Shown here one piece after another: positions 1 to 6,912 of a stretch of DNA of 8,679 bases. Each line of letters opens with the position of its first letter. Within the stretch, counting starts at the first letter, position 1. This stretch comes from Mycobacteriaceae bacterium (GTDB lineage Bacteria > Actinomycetota > Actinomycetes > Mycobacteriales > Mycobacteriaceae). Below the pieces are notes generated by a model. That model did no database searches and was not told the origin of the DNA. It saw only the letters and a list, made by a program, of their open reading frames with translations. A program made the position numbers and the translations under genes. The stretch is from NCBI GenBank assembly GCA_019242135.1, contig JAFAWC010000002.1, forward strand, positions 1-8,679. The letters run 5' to 3'.

Positions 1-381
1 GCTCCGTTCCACATCGCCTACGGAACCGCCAAGGCCGCGGTCGCCGCGATGACCCGCACCATGGCCGTCGAGCTGGCCCTGGCGGGCATTCGCGTCAACG
101 CCGTTGCACCAGGCGTCACCGAGACCGCCGCGTCCAAGACCTATACCGACGAGGACCCCGACCGCGATCGGCGGGCCATCGCGATGGGGCGGCGCGGTCG
201 GCCGGAGGAACAGGCGGGCGCAATCATTTTCCTGCTGTCCGACATGTCGAGCTACATCACGGGCCAGACCTTGCTGGTTGACGGCGGCCTGAGCCTCAAG
301 TGGAGTCATCTCGCCGCCGACAACACCTCCCTGTTCCTCAAGGACGAATCTTTTCGGGCCGCCATCAGGAGGATGGAATGA
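1..381 (+). CDS. Short-chain dehydrogenase/reductase (SDR), C-terminal part only
   Basis: This is the last 126 codons of a classical NAD(P)-dependent SDR; the reading frame is open from base 1 and the start lies upstream. What is visible: the active-site YxxxK (Tyr at visible residue 7, Lys at 11, in AYGTAKAAV), the following helix, the 'GIRVNAVAPGVTET' strand and loop that close over the cofactor, and the family-typical end 'SYITGQTLLVDGG'. The Rossmann GxxxGxG motif and catalytic Ser are off-window. A tail of about 30 residues follows the VDGG motif, longer than in minimal FabG-like SDRs. The gene ends in TGA at 379-381, overlapping the ATG of the Rieske gene (ATGA), and its last codons carry that gene's AGGAGG ribosome binding site, so the two are translationally coupled. 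An alcohol dehydrogenase role on the hydroxylated ring is inferred from context; substrate and cofactor preference cannot be told. Confidence 0.93.
   Translation, partial: APFHIAYGTAKAAVAAMTRTMAVELALAGIRVNAVAPGVTETAASKTYTDEDPDRDRRAIAMGRRGRPEEQAGAIIFLLSDMSSYITGQTLLVDGGLSLKWSHLAADNTSLFLKDESFRAAIRRME
367..372 (+). promoter_or_regulatory. Ribosome binding site of the Rieske oxygenase gene
   Basis: A perfect AGGAGG, 5 bases before the ATG at 378. It decides the start: the frame is open further upstream to an ATG at 300, but that one has no such site and would add 26 residues overlapping the SDR gene. The site sits inside the last codons of the SDR. Confidence 0.85.
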
Positions 382-1742
382 CCAATACCGAACTCGACGC
401 GGCAGAAGAACTGTCAGAGCCGGTGACGATCGGTGTCGAGGCGTACATCTCGGAGGACTATGCCCGCGCGGAGCGCGACAAGCTCTGGCGCAGGGTGTGG
501 CTGCAGGTCGGTCGCGTCGAAGAGTTGCCCGACGTGGGTAGCTACCTCACCTACGACGTCCTCGACGACTCGATTATCGTCGTGCGCAGCGGCCCCGACG
601 AATTCAAAGCACACCACAACGTGTGCATGCATCGCGGACGCCGGCTGGTCGACACTGACAACGGCGCAAAGAACGCGTGCGGCCGCGCCCGGAAGTCCTT
701 CGTCTGCGGATTCCACGGCTGGACATACGGTCTGGACGGCGCATGCACCCACATTCGCGAGCGAGACGACTGGAAGGGAGTGCTCACACCGGAGAACACC
801 CACCTCGCCCCCGTGAAGGTCGACAGATGGGGGGGCTGGCTGTTCATCAACATGGACCCCGATTCCGAGCCGCTGCAGGACTATCTGTTTCCCGCCGCGA
901 AGATCCTCGATCCGTTCGGGCTGGAGAACATGCGCTACAGATGGCGCAAGTGGTTGTACTTCGACTGCAACTGGAAGGTCGCGATGGAGGCCTTCAACGA
1001 GACCTACCACGTGTACACGACCCATCCGGAATTCAACCGGTTCGGCGAATTCAAAGGCTGGGCCAAGGCGCAGGGCAAGCACAGCAACATCGGCTATGAC
1101 GCACCGGATGACCTGGCGGAGACAAAGAGCAAGATCCGGCTCGGCATCGGTGATCCCCGCATCTCGACCGCGGAGATGCAGATCTACACGATGGAGGAGA
1201 CCAACGCCACCACGACGCAGACGTTGGTGAATGCGGCGATGCGGCTGGTCGACGAGTTACCGGAAGGAACGCCGGCCGACAAGGTCCTCGAGCACTGGTT
1301 GTCCTCGGCGCGCCGTGATGACGAGGCCCGCGGGGTGATCTGGCCGACCATCCCGGCGGACATCTTGGGACAGAGTGGCACCGCATGGCAGCTCTTCCCG
1401 AACTTTCAGATCGGACAGGGATTGACGAGTGCGCTGTGCTACAGCGCGCGTCCCGACCCGGGCTACGACCCCAACAAGTGCATCTTCGAGGTGGCGGTAT
1501 TAGAGCTATTCCCGAAAGGTCAGGAGCCGCCGACGGAATGGGTCTATACCCCGGTGGGCGACCCCAACTGGCTATCGGTACTACCGCAGGACTTCTCAAA
1601 TATGGCCGCGGTGCAGCGGGGGATGAAGTCGCTGGGCTTCCCGGGAACCAAACCCAACCCATATCGGGAACGCAGCACAGTCAATCTCCACTACCAGCTG
1701 TCGAAGTACATGGGCACCGGCGAACCGCGCGAGCTGCCGTGA
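378..1742 (+). CDS. Rieske non-heme iron oxygenase, alpha (catalytic) subunit
   Basis: A 454-residue ring-hydroxylating oxygenase large subunit, cytosolic. An N-terminal Rieske domain holds the [2Fe-2S] ligands Cys83, His85, Cys110 and His113 (CMHRG ... CGFHGWTYGLDG). A C-terminal catalytic domain has the mononuclear iron motif NETYHVYTTHP with His211 and His216; Asp405 (in LPQDFSNM, just before QRGM) is the likely third ligand. The length is normal for the family. Two oddities: the spacing between the cluster pairs is 24 residues (CxH-x24-CxxH) against the usual 15-17, with an extra Cys101 in the insert, and the bridging acidic residue three before His211 is Glu208 rather than the common Asp. 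No beta subunit, ferredoxin or reductase gene is adjacent, so electrons must come from partners elsewhere. The family carries out mono- or dihydroxylation, demethylation and similar reactions; hydroxylation of a ring that is later cleaved by the neighbouring BVMO is inferred. TTA/CTA leucine codons are unusually frequent near 1497-1600. Confidence 0.93.
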   Translation: MTNTELDAAEELSEPVTIGVEAYISEDYARAERDKLWRRVWLQVGRVEELPDVGSYLTYDVLDDSIIVVRSGPDEFKAHHNVCMHRGRRLVDTDNGAKNACGRARKSFVCGFHGWTYGLDGACTHIRERDDWKGVLTPENTHLAPVKVDRWGGWLFINMDPDSEPLQDYLFPAAKILDPFGLENMRYRWRKWLYFDCNWKVAMEAFNETYHVYTTHPEFNRFGEFKGWAKAQGKHSNIGYDAPDDLAETKSKIRLGIGDPRISTAEMQIYTMEETNATTTQTLVNAAMRLVDELPEGTPADKVLEHWLSSARRDDEARGVIWPTIPADILGQSGTAWQLFPNFQIGQGLTSALCYSARPDPGYDPNKCIFEVAVLELFPKGQEPPTEWVYTPVGDPNWLSVLPQDFSNMAAVQRGMKSLGFPGTKPNPYRERSTVNLHYQLSKYMGTGEPRELP

Positions 1743-1810
1743 TGAGTTGCTTGCGTGACGAGTTAGTAGCTGCGATAAAAGCCAAAGACCCCAAGGAGAA
1801 CCAATTTTGA
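1742..1810 (+). CDS. Possible 22-codon small ORF bridging Rieske and BVMO genes
   Basis: An ATG at 1742-1744 overlaps the TGA of the Rieske gene (TGATG) and opens a 22-codon frame whose own TGA (1808-1810) overlaps the TTG start of the BVMO (TTGA). The peptide begins MSCLRDELVAAIKAKD, could form a short amphipathic charged helix, and resembles nothing I recognise. Codons 18-19 (AAG GAG) are also the BVMO ribosome binding site. No clear Shine-Dalgarno precedes it, so it would depend on re-initiation after the Rieske stop. Against it being a real protein: its third positions are only about 55% G/C and include TTA, GTA and ATA, unlike its neighbours. It may be a translational-coupling leader, a remnant, or chance. 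Confidence 0.25.
   Translation: MSCLRDELVAAIKAKDPKENQF
1793..1798 (+). promoter_or_regulatory. Ribosome binding site of the BVMO gene
   Basis: AAGGAG, 8 bases before the TTG at 1807. It supports the TTG as the true start of the monooxygenase. The next in-frame ATG encodes residue 62 and would remove the conserved N-terminal LRRKYRKERTKRLR segment. Confidence 0.75.
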
Positions 1811-3654
1811 CCACGTACCAAGACAACTGCGGACCCACGCCCACGCCTGACGACATCGACATCGACGCACTGCGCCGCAAGTACCGCAAGGAACGCACCA
1901 AGCGGCTCCGGGGAGAGGGTTCAAAACAGTACGTCGAACTGTCCGATGACTTCGCGGGCTACTACGAGACCGACCCCCACACGCCAGTCATGCCGCGCGA
2001 CCCGATCTCCGACGACATCGACGTCGCAGTGCTCGGCGGCGGGTTCGGCGGCCTGCTGTCGGCGGCCTACTTGAAGAAGGCCGGGGTCGAGGATGTGCGG
2101 ATCATCGAACTGGGCGGCGATTTCGGTGGCGTCTGGTACTGGAACCGATACCCCGGCATCCAATGCGACAACGAATCCTATTGCTACATCCCCCTGCTGG
2201 AAGAACTCGACTTCATGCCGACGAAGAAGTTCGCCGACGGCGTCGAGATCTACGAGCATTGCCGACGCATCGGCAAGCACTTCGGTCTCTACGATTCGGC
2301 GATCTTCTCCACGCAGGTTCGCGAGCTGCGCTGGGATGACGCGATCAAGCGCTGGCGGATCAGCACGAATCGCGACGACGACATCCGTGCGCGATTCGTG
2401 GTGATGGCTTCGGGCCCGTTTCACCGGCCGAAACTGCCTGGCATCCCTGGTATCAAGAATTTCAGGGGCCACAGCTTCCACTCGTCCCGCTGGGACTACG
2501 ACTACACGGGCGGTGACACGACCGGCGGCCTGCACAAGCTGGCCGACAAAAGGGTGGCGCTGGTCGGCACCGGCGCCACCGGTGTCCAACTCGTCCCATA
2601 TCTCGGCCGTGATACCAAGCATCTGTACGTCTTTCAGCGCACTCCGTCCTCGGTCGACGTGCGCAACAACACACCAACGGATCCCGAATGGGCCACGTCT
2701 CTGAAGCCGGGCTGGCAGAAAGAGCGACAGCGCAACTTCCACTCATGGACGTTCGAAGGGATGGCGCTGGGCCAGCCGGACCTGGTCTGCGACTTCTGGA
2801 CCGAACTCGGTCGCAACACCGCCGCCCGCGTGCTCGCTCTGGACGACCCCACGTCGCTGACTCCCGCGCAGTTCATGGCGATTCGCGAAGAAGAGGACTA
2901 CAAGGTCATGGAACGGCTGCGGCGGCGCGTCGGCAGCATCATCGACGATCCCGAGACCGCGGAGGCGCTCAAGCCCTACTACCGGTTTTTGTGCAAGCGC
3001 CCGTGCTCCAACGACGAGTACCTCGCCACGTTCAACCGCCCTAATGTCACGTTGGTTGACGTGTCGGCGTCGAAGGGCGTCGAGCGCGCCACGGAGAACG
3101 GGCTTGTCGCCAACGGTTCGGAGTACGAGGTTGATTGCATCATCTACGCCAGTGGCTTCGAGATCACCACGGAGATCAGTCGCCGCTACTCGATCGACAC
3201 GATTGCGGGTCGCGGTGGTTTGTCGTTGTTCGATTACTGGCACGACGGATACCAGACATTCCACGGGATGACCAGCCGGGGTTTCCCGAATCAGTTCTTC
3301 ACCGGCTTCACCCAGGTGGGCATTTCGGCGAACATCGCAGCCAATTACGAGCTGCAGGGCGAGCACATCGCGTACATCATCTCCGAAGCTCTGGCCCGCG
3401 GTGCCACCACCGTCGAACCCAGCCAGCAGGCGCAGGACGACTGGTGCAAGACCATTCGCGAGAGCGCGATTGACAATTCGGCTTTCGACGCCGAATGCAC
3501 CCCGGGCTATTACAACAACGAAGGCGGCGGTGGGGGAGAGGGTATCCGCTCCCATCTCGGGGAGCCGTACGGGCCCGGTTTCTACGCTTTCGGCGATCTG
3601 CTGAAGGTGTGGCGTGATAAGGGTGACCTGGCGGGCCTGGAGCTCGGAACATGA
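1807..3654 (+). CDS. Type I Baeyer-Villiger monooxygenase (FAD, NADPH), CPDMO-like long form
   Basis: A 615-residue flavoprotein that would insert oxygen next to a ketone, giving an ester or lactone. Visible in order: an N-terminal extension of about 70 residues with a basic helix (LRRKYRKERTKRLR, residues 22-35); FAD-binding Rossmann motif GGGFGG at 77-82; 'GGDFGGVWYWNRYPG' at 103-117; the BVMO fingerprint FxGxxxHxxxWD (Phe219, Gly221, His225, Trp229, Asp230); second Rossmann motif GTGATG at 254-259 for NADPH; VFQRTPSSVDVR at 275-286; and CKRP around Arg398, where the essential active-site Arg of phenylacetone monooxygenase (Arg337) should fall. Length, N-terminal helix and the NNEG-containing C-terminal end resemble the cyclopentadecanone / polycyclic-ketone group, which takes bulky substrates; that is a family-level inference. 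It starts with TTG behind AAGGAG and follows the Rieske gene by 64 bases. It ends TGA directly abutting the ATG of the next SDR, in the same frame. Confidence 0.95.
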   Translation: MTTYQDNCGPTPTPDDIDIDALRRKYRKERTKRLRGEGSKQYVELSDDFAGYYETDPHTPVMPRDPISDDIDVAVLGGGFGGLLSAAYLKKAGVEDVRIIELGGDFGGVWYWNRYPGIQCDNESYCYIPLLEELDFMPTKKFADGVEIYEHCRRIGKHFGLYDSAIFSTQVRELRWDDAIKRWRISTNRDDDIRARFVVMASGPFHRPKLPGIPGIKNFRGHSFHSSRWDYDYTGGDTTGGLHKLADKRVALVGTGATGVQLVPYLGRDTKHLYVFQRTPSSVDVRNNTPTDPEWATSLKPGWQKERQRNFHSWTFEGMALGQPDLVCDFWTELGRNTAARVLALDDPTSLTPAQFMAIREEEDYKVMERLRRRVGSIIDDPETAEALKPYYRFLCKRPCSNDEYLATFNRPNVTLVDVSASKGVERATENGLVANGSEYEVDCIIYASGFEITTEISRRYSIDTIAGRGGLSLFDYWHDGYQTFHGMTSRGFPNQFFTGFTQVGISANIAANYELQGEHIAYIISEALARGATTVEPSQQAQDDWCKTIRESAIDNSAFDAECTPGYYNNEGGGGGEGIRSHLGEPYGPGFYAFGDLLKVWRDKGDLAGLELGT

Positions 3655-4578
3655 ATGTCTGAGTTGAGGTTCGACGATCGAGTGGTCGTCGTGACGGGCG
3701 CCGGCCGCGGACTGGGACGTGCGTACGCTCTGCTGTTGGCGGCGCGCGGTGCACGGGTGGTTGTTAACGACTCCGGCGTCAGCGCGACGGGCGAGGGCAT
3801 TGACGCCGGACCCGCGCAGGAGGTGGCGCAGGAGATCGTGGCCGCGGGCGGCGAAGCGGTCGCATGCACTGAAACGGTGGCGACGCCGGCGGGCGGTCAG
3901 GCGATCATCGCGACCGCGCTCGACCGCTACGGGCGAATCGACGTCCTGATCCACAATGCCGGGATCGTACGGCGAGCATCGCTGAAAGAGATGACCTACC
4001 AAGACTTCGACGCGGTTGTCGACGTACACCTGCGCGGCGCCTTTTACGTGGTGCGTCCGGCGTTCCCGGTCATGTGTCAGTCCGGGTACGGACGCGTCGT
4101 GCTGACCTCATCCATCGGCGGGCTGTACGGCAACCGCGGCGTTGCGAACTACGCAGTGGCTAAAGCCGGGATTCTGGGTCTGTCCAACGCCGTCGCGCTG
4201 GAAGGTGCCGCCGAGGGCGTGAAGTGCAACGTCATTGTTCCCGCGGCCGTGACGCGAATGGCCGACGGGCTTGACACGTCGCACTATCCCCCGATGGGAC
4301 CCGAGCTCGTCGCGCCTGCCGTGGGGTGGCTGGCGCACGAAACCTGTTCGGTGACCGGGGAGATCATTGTCGCTATCGCAGGCCGGGTGGCCAGGGCCGC
4401 TGTCGCCGAGACTCCCGGCGTCTATCGGCCATCGTGGTCCATCGAGGACGTTGGCGAGCTGATCGATGTGATCCGTGACACCGCGGCTCCGTTGATCCTG
4501 CCGGTTGTCCCGGACGGCCACGATCAGCACATCGGCTACAGCTTCGCGATGGCCCGCCAGGACGTATTTCATGGCTAG
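3655..4578 (+). CDS. SDR-family dehydrogenase, MFE-2 / (3R)-hydroxyacyl-CoA dehydrogenase type
   Basis: A 307-residue SDR. The cofactor motif is TGAGRGLG (residues 14-21), then Asn38-Asp39 after strand beta-2 (Asp39 suggests NAD rather than NADP), NAG at 101-103, and catalytic Ser153, Tyr166 and Lys170 (YAVAK). The start 'FDDRVVVVTGAGRGLG', 'VVVNDSG', 'VHLRGAF' (His125 where most SDRs have the catalytic Asn) and 'GLYGNRGVANYAVAKAGILG' are the hallmarks of the dehydrogenase domain of peroxisomal multifunctional enzyme 2 and of actinobacterial relatives such as the steroid enzyme Hsd4A. Those oxidise (3R)-3-hydroxyacyl-CoA and sometimes ring hydroxyls. A C-terminal part of about 50 residues follows the core. 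The ATG directly follows the BVMO TGA, with GGAG about 12 bases upstream; the end overlaps the CoA-transferase start by 8 bases. Likely role: the hydroxyacyl-CoA step of side-chain or ring-remnant beta-oxidation, or oxidation of a ring alcohol to the ketone used by the BVMO. The sequence does not decide between these. Confidence 0.92.
   Translation: MSELRFDDRVVVVTGAGRGLGRAYALLLAARGARVVVNDSGVSATGEGIDAGPAQEVAQEIVAAGGEAVACTETVATPAGGQAIIATALDRYGRIDVLIHNAGIVRRASLKEMTYQDFDAVVDVHLRGAFYVVRPAFPVMCQSGYGRVVLTSSIGGLYGNRGVANYAVAKAGILGLSNAVALEGAAEGVKCNVIVPAAVTRMADGLDTSHYPPMGPELVAPAVGWLAHETCSVTGEIIVAIAGRVARAAVAETPGVYRPSWSIEDVGELIDVIRDTAAPLILPVVPDGHDQHIGYSFAMARQDVFHG
4559..4562 (+). promoter_or_regulatory. 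Ribosome binding site of the CoA-transferase gene
   Basis: AGGA, 8 bases before the ATG at 4571. It favours that start over an in-frame ATG at 4505, which would add 22 residues of serine/threonine/arginine-rich sequence unlike the family and overlap the SDR gene by 74 bases. Confidence 0.55.
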
Positions 4579-5752
4579 CACCGGGACGGGCCCGTTGACC
4601 GGGGTGCGCGTGGTCGACCTCACCGCGCTGGTGATGGGGCCGTACTGCACGCAGATCATGTCCGACATGGGCGCCGAGGTCACCAAAATCGAGCCACCGC
4701 AAGGTGACGACTCACGTTACATCTCGGTTGGGCCCGCGCCGGGGCTGAGTGGGGTCTTCATCAACGTCAACCGCGGCAAGCGCAGTGTGGTGCTCGACCT
4801 GCAGACCCAGGCCGGCAGGACCGCGCTGCGTGCGCTCATCAAAGACGCCGACGTCTTCATCCACTCGATGCGGGCGAAGGCAGTCGCCAAGCTGGGCTTT
4901 GCCTATGACGAGGTGGCGGCGATCAACCCGTCGATCATTTACACCAACTGCTATGGATACGGCCGACGTGGGCCCGAGCGCGATCGCCCCGCCTACGACG
5001 ACACGATCCAGGCCGAATGCGGGCTGCCCGCGGTGCAGGAACAGCTCACCGGTGAAGCCAGTTACGTCGGCACGATCATGGCCGACAAGATAGCCGGTTT
5101 GACCGCGTTGTACGCGACGATGATGGCGTTGTTCCATCGAGAGCGCACCGGTGAGGGGCAGGAGGTGGAAGTGAGCATGTTTGAAACGATGGCGTCTTTC
5201 ATTCTCGTCGAGCATGCCAACGGTGCGATGTTCGACCCTCCCCTCGGGCCGGCGGTTTACCCGCGCACGGTAGCGCCGAACCGCAAGCCCTACCGCACGC
5301 GCGACGGCCACATCGCGGCGCTGATCTACAACGACAAGCATTGGAACGCGTTCATCAACGCGGTCCGGCCGGCGTGGGCCAGTGACCTCTACGCCACGCT
5401 CGAGCGGCGCGCCCGCCACGTCGACACCATCTACGGATTGGTGGCAGAGACATTGCGCGAGCGCACAACCGACGAATGGATGACGCTGTTCCGCGAACTC
5501 GAGATACCGGCCGCACCGATCCACACGCCGGATGCGTTGTTCGACCATCCACACCTCAACGCGGTCGGGCTGTTCGAGACGGTTGAAACTTCCTATGGAC
5601 CGGTGCGCTTTCCCGGTGTGCCGACCTGGTTTTCGCGCACCCCCGGCCAGGTCGCGGGACCGGCGCCGGAGCTTGGCGCCGACACCGCCGACGTGCTCGA
5701 CGAGCTCGGCCTCACCCCGACGGATGCCGGACCCGCGGTGGGCTCGGCTTAG
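4571..5752 (+). CDS. CaiB/BaiF family III CoA-transferase
   Basis: A 393-residue cytosolic enzyme of the formyl-CoA transferase / CaiB / alpha-methylacyl-CoA racemase superfamily, which moves CoA between carboxylic acids. Seen: N-terminal 'GVRVVDLTALVMGPYCTQIM' (11-30) with 'GAEVTKIEPPQGDD' (34-47), 'NRGKRSVVLDL' (67-77) near the CoA site, 'YGYGRRGP' (128-135), and the likely nucleophile Asp143 in 'RPAYDDTIQAECGL'. The residue before it is Tyr142, not the His of the racemase GHD motif, so transferase is favoured over racemase. The small domain ends with 'IPAAPIHTPDALFDHPHLNAVGLF' (312-335), the typical family ending. Length is normal. The start at 4571 places the methionine just before the first conserved strand. 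The gene overlaps the upstream SDR by 8 bases and is followed after 11 bases by the dehydrogenase pair. It probably activates the acid released by ring opening so that beta-oxidation can begin; acceptor and CoA donor are unknown. Confidence 0.93.
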   Translation: MASTGTGPLTGVRVVDLTALVMGPYCTQIMSDMGAEVTKIEPPQGDDSRYISVGPAPGLSGVFINVNRGKRSVVLDLQTQAGRTALRALIKDADVFIHSMRAKAVAKLGFAYDEVAAINPSIIYTNCYGYGRRGPERDRPAYDDTIQAECGLPAVQEQLTGEASYVGTIMADKIAGLTALYATMMALFHRERTGEGQEVEVSMFETMASFILVEHANGAMFDPPLGPAVYPRTVAPNRKPYRTRDGHIAALIYNDKHWNAFINAVRPAWASDLYATLERRARHVDTIYGLVAETLRERTTDEWMTLFRELEIPAAPIHTPDALFDHPHLNAVGLFETVETSYGPVRFPGVPTWFSRTPGQVAGPAPELGADTADVLDELGLTPTDAGPAVGSA

Positions 5753-5754
5753 GA
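5751..5754 (+). promoter_or_regulatory. Ribosome binding site of the first acyl-CoA dehydrogenase gene
   Basis: AGGA overlapping the TAG stop of the CoA-transferase, 9 bases before the ATG at 5764. The position of the site ties initiation of the dehydrogenase to termination of the transferase. Confidence 0.5.
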
Positions 5755-5763
5755 ACGGTTGAC

Positions 5764-6912
5764 ATGGACTTCGACATGGGCGAGGGGGCGACGAAGCTGC
5801 GCCGCACGCTTCGCGAACTGATCAAGACGCACGTACCGGACGACTTTTTAGGTGCGTTCACCGATGATCCAGCCGACCTCGACGTGGCACAGCGGTTCTG
5901 CGGGACCCTTGCGGGGCAGGGCCTGCTGTGCATGTCGTGGCCGACGGAATTCGGCGGCCGCGACGCCTCGGTGTGGGAACAGACCGTGGTGCGCGAGGAG
6001 ATGTGGGCGCACCACGAGCCGCGCGGGGCGCAGTACATGGGTGTCAACTGGGTCGGTCCGATCATCATGCGGCACGGCACCGACGAACAACGACGCCGAC
6101 ACCTTCCCGCGATTGCGCGCGGGGAAGTGATCTGGTGCCAAGGATTTTCCGAGCCGGAGGCCGGGTCGGACCTGGCGTCACTGCGGACCACCGCCCGACG
6201 TGACGGCGATCGATGGCGGGTCAACGGTCAAAAGATCTGGACGTCCTACGCCACCATGGCGCAGTGGTGCTTCCTGCTGGCGCGGACCTCCAAAGAGGAG
6301 AAGAAGCAACAGGGTCTGACGATCTTTCTCGTGCCGATGGACGACCGGGGGATTCAGGTTCGCCCGATCCGCTCCATGCTGGGCCCCCATCATCTCAACG
6401 AGGTGTTCTTCGACGATCTGACGGTGACCGACAGCGACGTCCTGGGCCCGGTCGGCGCTGGCTGGTCAATCGTGCAGGACGTGATGTCCTTCGAGCGGGT
6501 GGGCATCGCGCGCTACGCGCGGTGCGAGAGATTGCTCATCGCCGCGCCGTCGGTTCTCGGCGACCATTGGCAAAAATTGCCGGCGGAACTGCGCGGCCGG
6601 TGGACGCGGATGCTGACGCACTGCCGCCGGGCGCGGTTGCTCGCCTATCGGGTGGTGTCGCTACAGAGCAGCGGTCGCATCCAACCCGGCGACGCGGCCG
6701 CATACCGGATCGCTGTCACCAAACTCGACCAGGACAGCGCAGAAGTATTGATGGAGATCATCGCTGGTGTCCCCAGAGGCGACACGGCGACGGATTATTT
6801 CCGCGCCGAGGTCGAAGACCACTGGCGCTATTCGCAGGCGTCCACCGTCGCATCGGGCAGCATCGAAGTGCAGCGCATGCTGCTTTCTCGCGCTCTCCTG
6901 GCGGCATCATGA
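5764..6912 (+). CDS. Acyl-CoA dehydrogenase, FadE29-like catalytic subunit of a heteromer
   Basis: A 382-residue acyl-CoA dehydrogenase that would introduce an alpha,beta double bond in a CoA thioester using FAD. The N-terminal helical domain is followed by 'CQGFSEPEAGSDLASLRT' (125-142) and 'WRVNGQKIWTSYA' (151-163), the flavin and substrate segments of the middle beta domain. Glu244 in 'MSFERVGIAR' sits where isovaleryl-CoA dehydrogenase and the steroid enzyme ChsE2/FadE29 carry the catalytic base; the C-terminal MCAD-type Glu is Ser here (VASGSIEVQR, 363-371). It lacks the RxQFG motif and the QxxGGxG motif of the C-terminal domain, which normally hold the FAD of the neighbouring subunit; the next gene supplies both. 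Hence it is inferred to work as an alpha2beta2 (or dimeric) complex with the 6909-7820 product. Start ATG 5764 has AGGA 9 bases upstream. The end overlaps the partner's start (ATGA). A TTA leucine codon lies at 5848-5850. Confidence 0.93.
   Translation: MDFDMGEGATKLRRTLRELIKTHVPDDFLGAFTDDPADLDVAQRFCGTLAGQGLLCMSWPTEFGGRDASVWEQTVVREEMWAHHEPRGAQYMGVNWVGPIIMRHGTDEQRRRHLPAIARGEVIWCQGFSEPEAGSDLASLRTTARRDGDRWRVNGQKIWTSYATMAQWCFLLARTSKEEKKQQGLTIFLVPMDDRGIQVRPIRSMLGPHHLNEVFFDDLTVTDSDVLGPVGAGWSIVQDVMSFERVGIARYARCERLLIAAPSVLGDHWQKLPAELRGRWTRMLTHCRRARLLAYRVVSLQSSGRIQPGDAAAYRIAVTKLDQDSAEVLMEIIAGVPRGDTATDYFRAEVEDHWRYSQASTVASGSIEVQRMLLSRALLAAS

Noticed and set aside
300..377. Upstream extension of the Rieske gene to an ATG at 300
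   Set aside because: The perfect AGGAGG sits just before 378, and the extra 26 residues overlap the SDR gene and do not look like the family.
829..835. Run of seven G bases in the Rieske gene, possible slippage or phase-variation site
   Set aside because: It encodes the conserved Trp-Gly-Gly-Trp stretch (WGGWLF) and the frame is intact on both sides; nothing suggests switching.
1751..1779. Possible promoter in the Rieske-BVMO gap: TTGCGT, 17 bases, GATAAA
   Set aside because: Only 3 of 6 and 4 of 6 matches to the consensus, and the -10 lacks the final T that actinobacterial promoters nearly always keep; operon readthrough is simpler.
1831..1866. Short repeats at the BVMO start (CCCACGCCCACG and GACATCGACATCGAC)
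   Set aside because: Two-copy repeats of two codons (Thr-Pro, Asp-Ile) in an acidic N-terminus; no more than low-complexity coding sequence.
1921..2742. Minus-strand open frame of 273 codons opposite the BVMO, and similar ones at 414-1082, 4712-5554 and 7769-8602
   Set aside because: Same explanation: mirror frames of real genes, without motifs, ribosome binding sites or family resemblance.
2743..4029. Long open frame of 428 codons on the minus strand, spanning the BVMO and SDR genes
   Set aside because: It lies opposite two well-supported genes, its translation is Arg/Val/Asp-rich with no recognisable domain, and such antisense frames arise from G/C-ending codon bias.
6213..6908. Large upstream extension of the second dehydrogenase frame
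   Set aside because: It is a shadow frame inside the first dehydrogenase gene; its translation is Arg/Gly-rich and unlike any dehydrogenase, while the ATG at 6909 gives an ATGA coupling.
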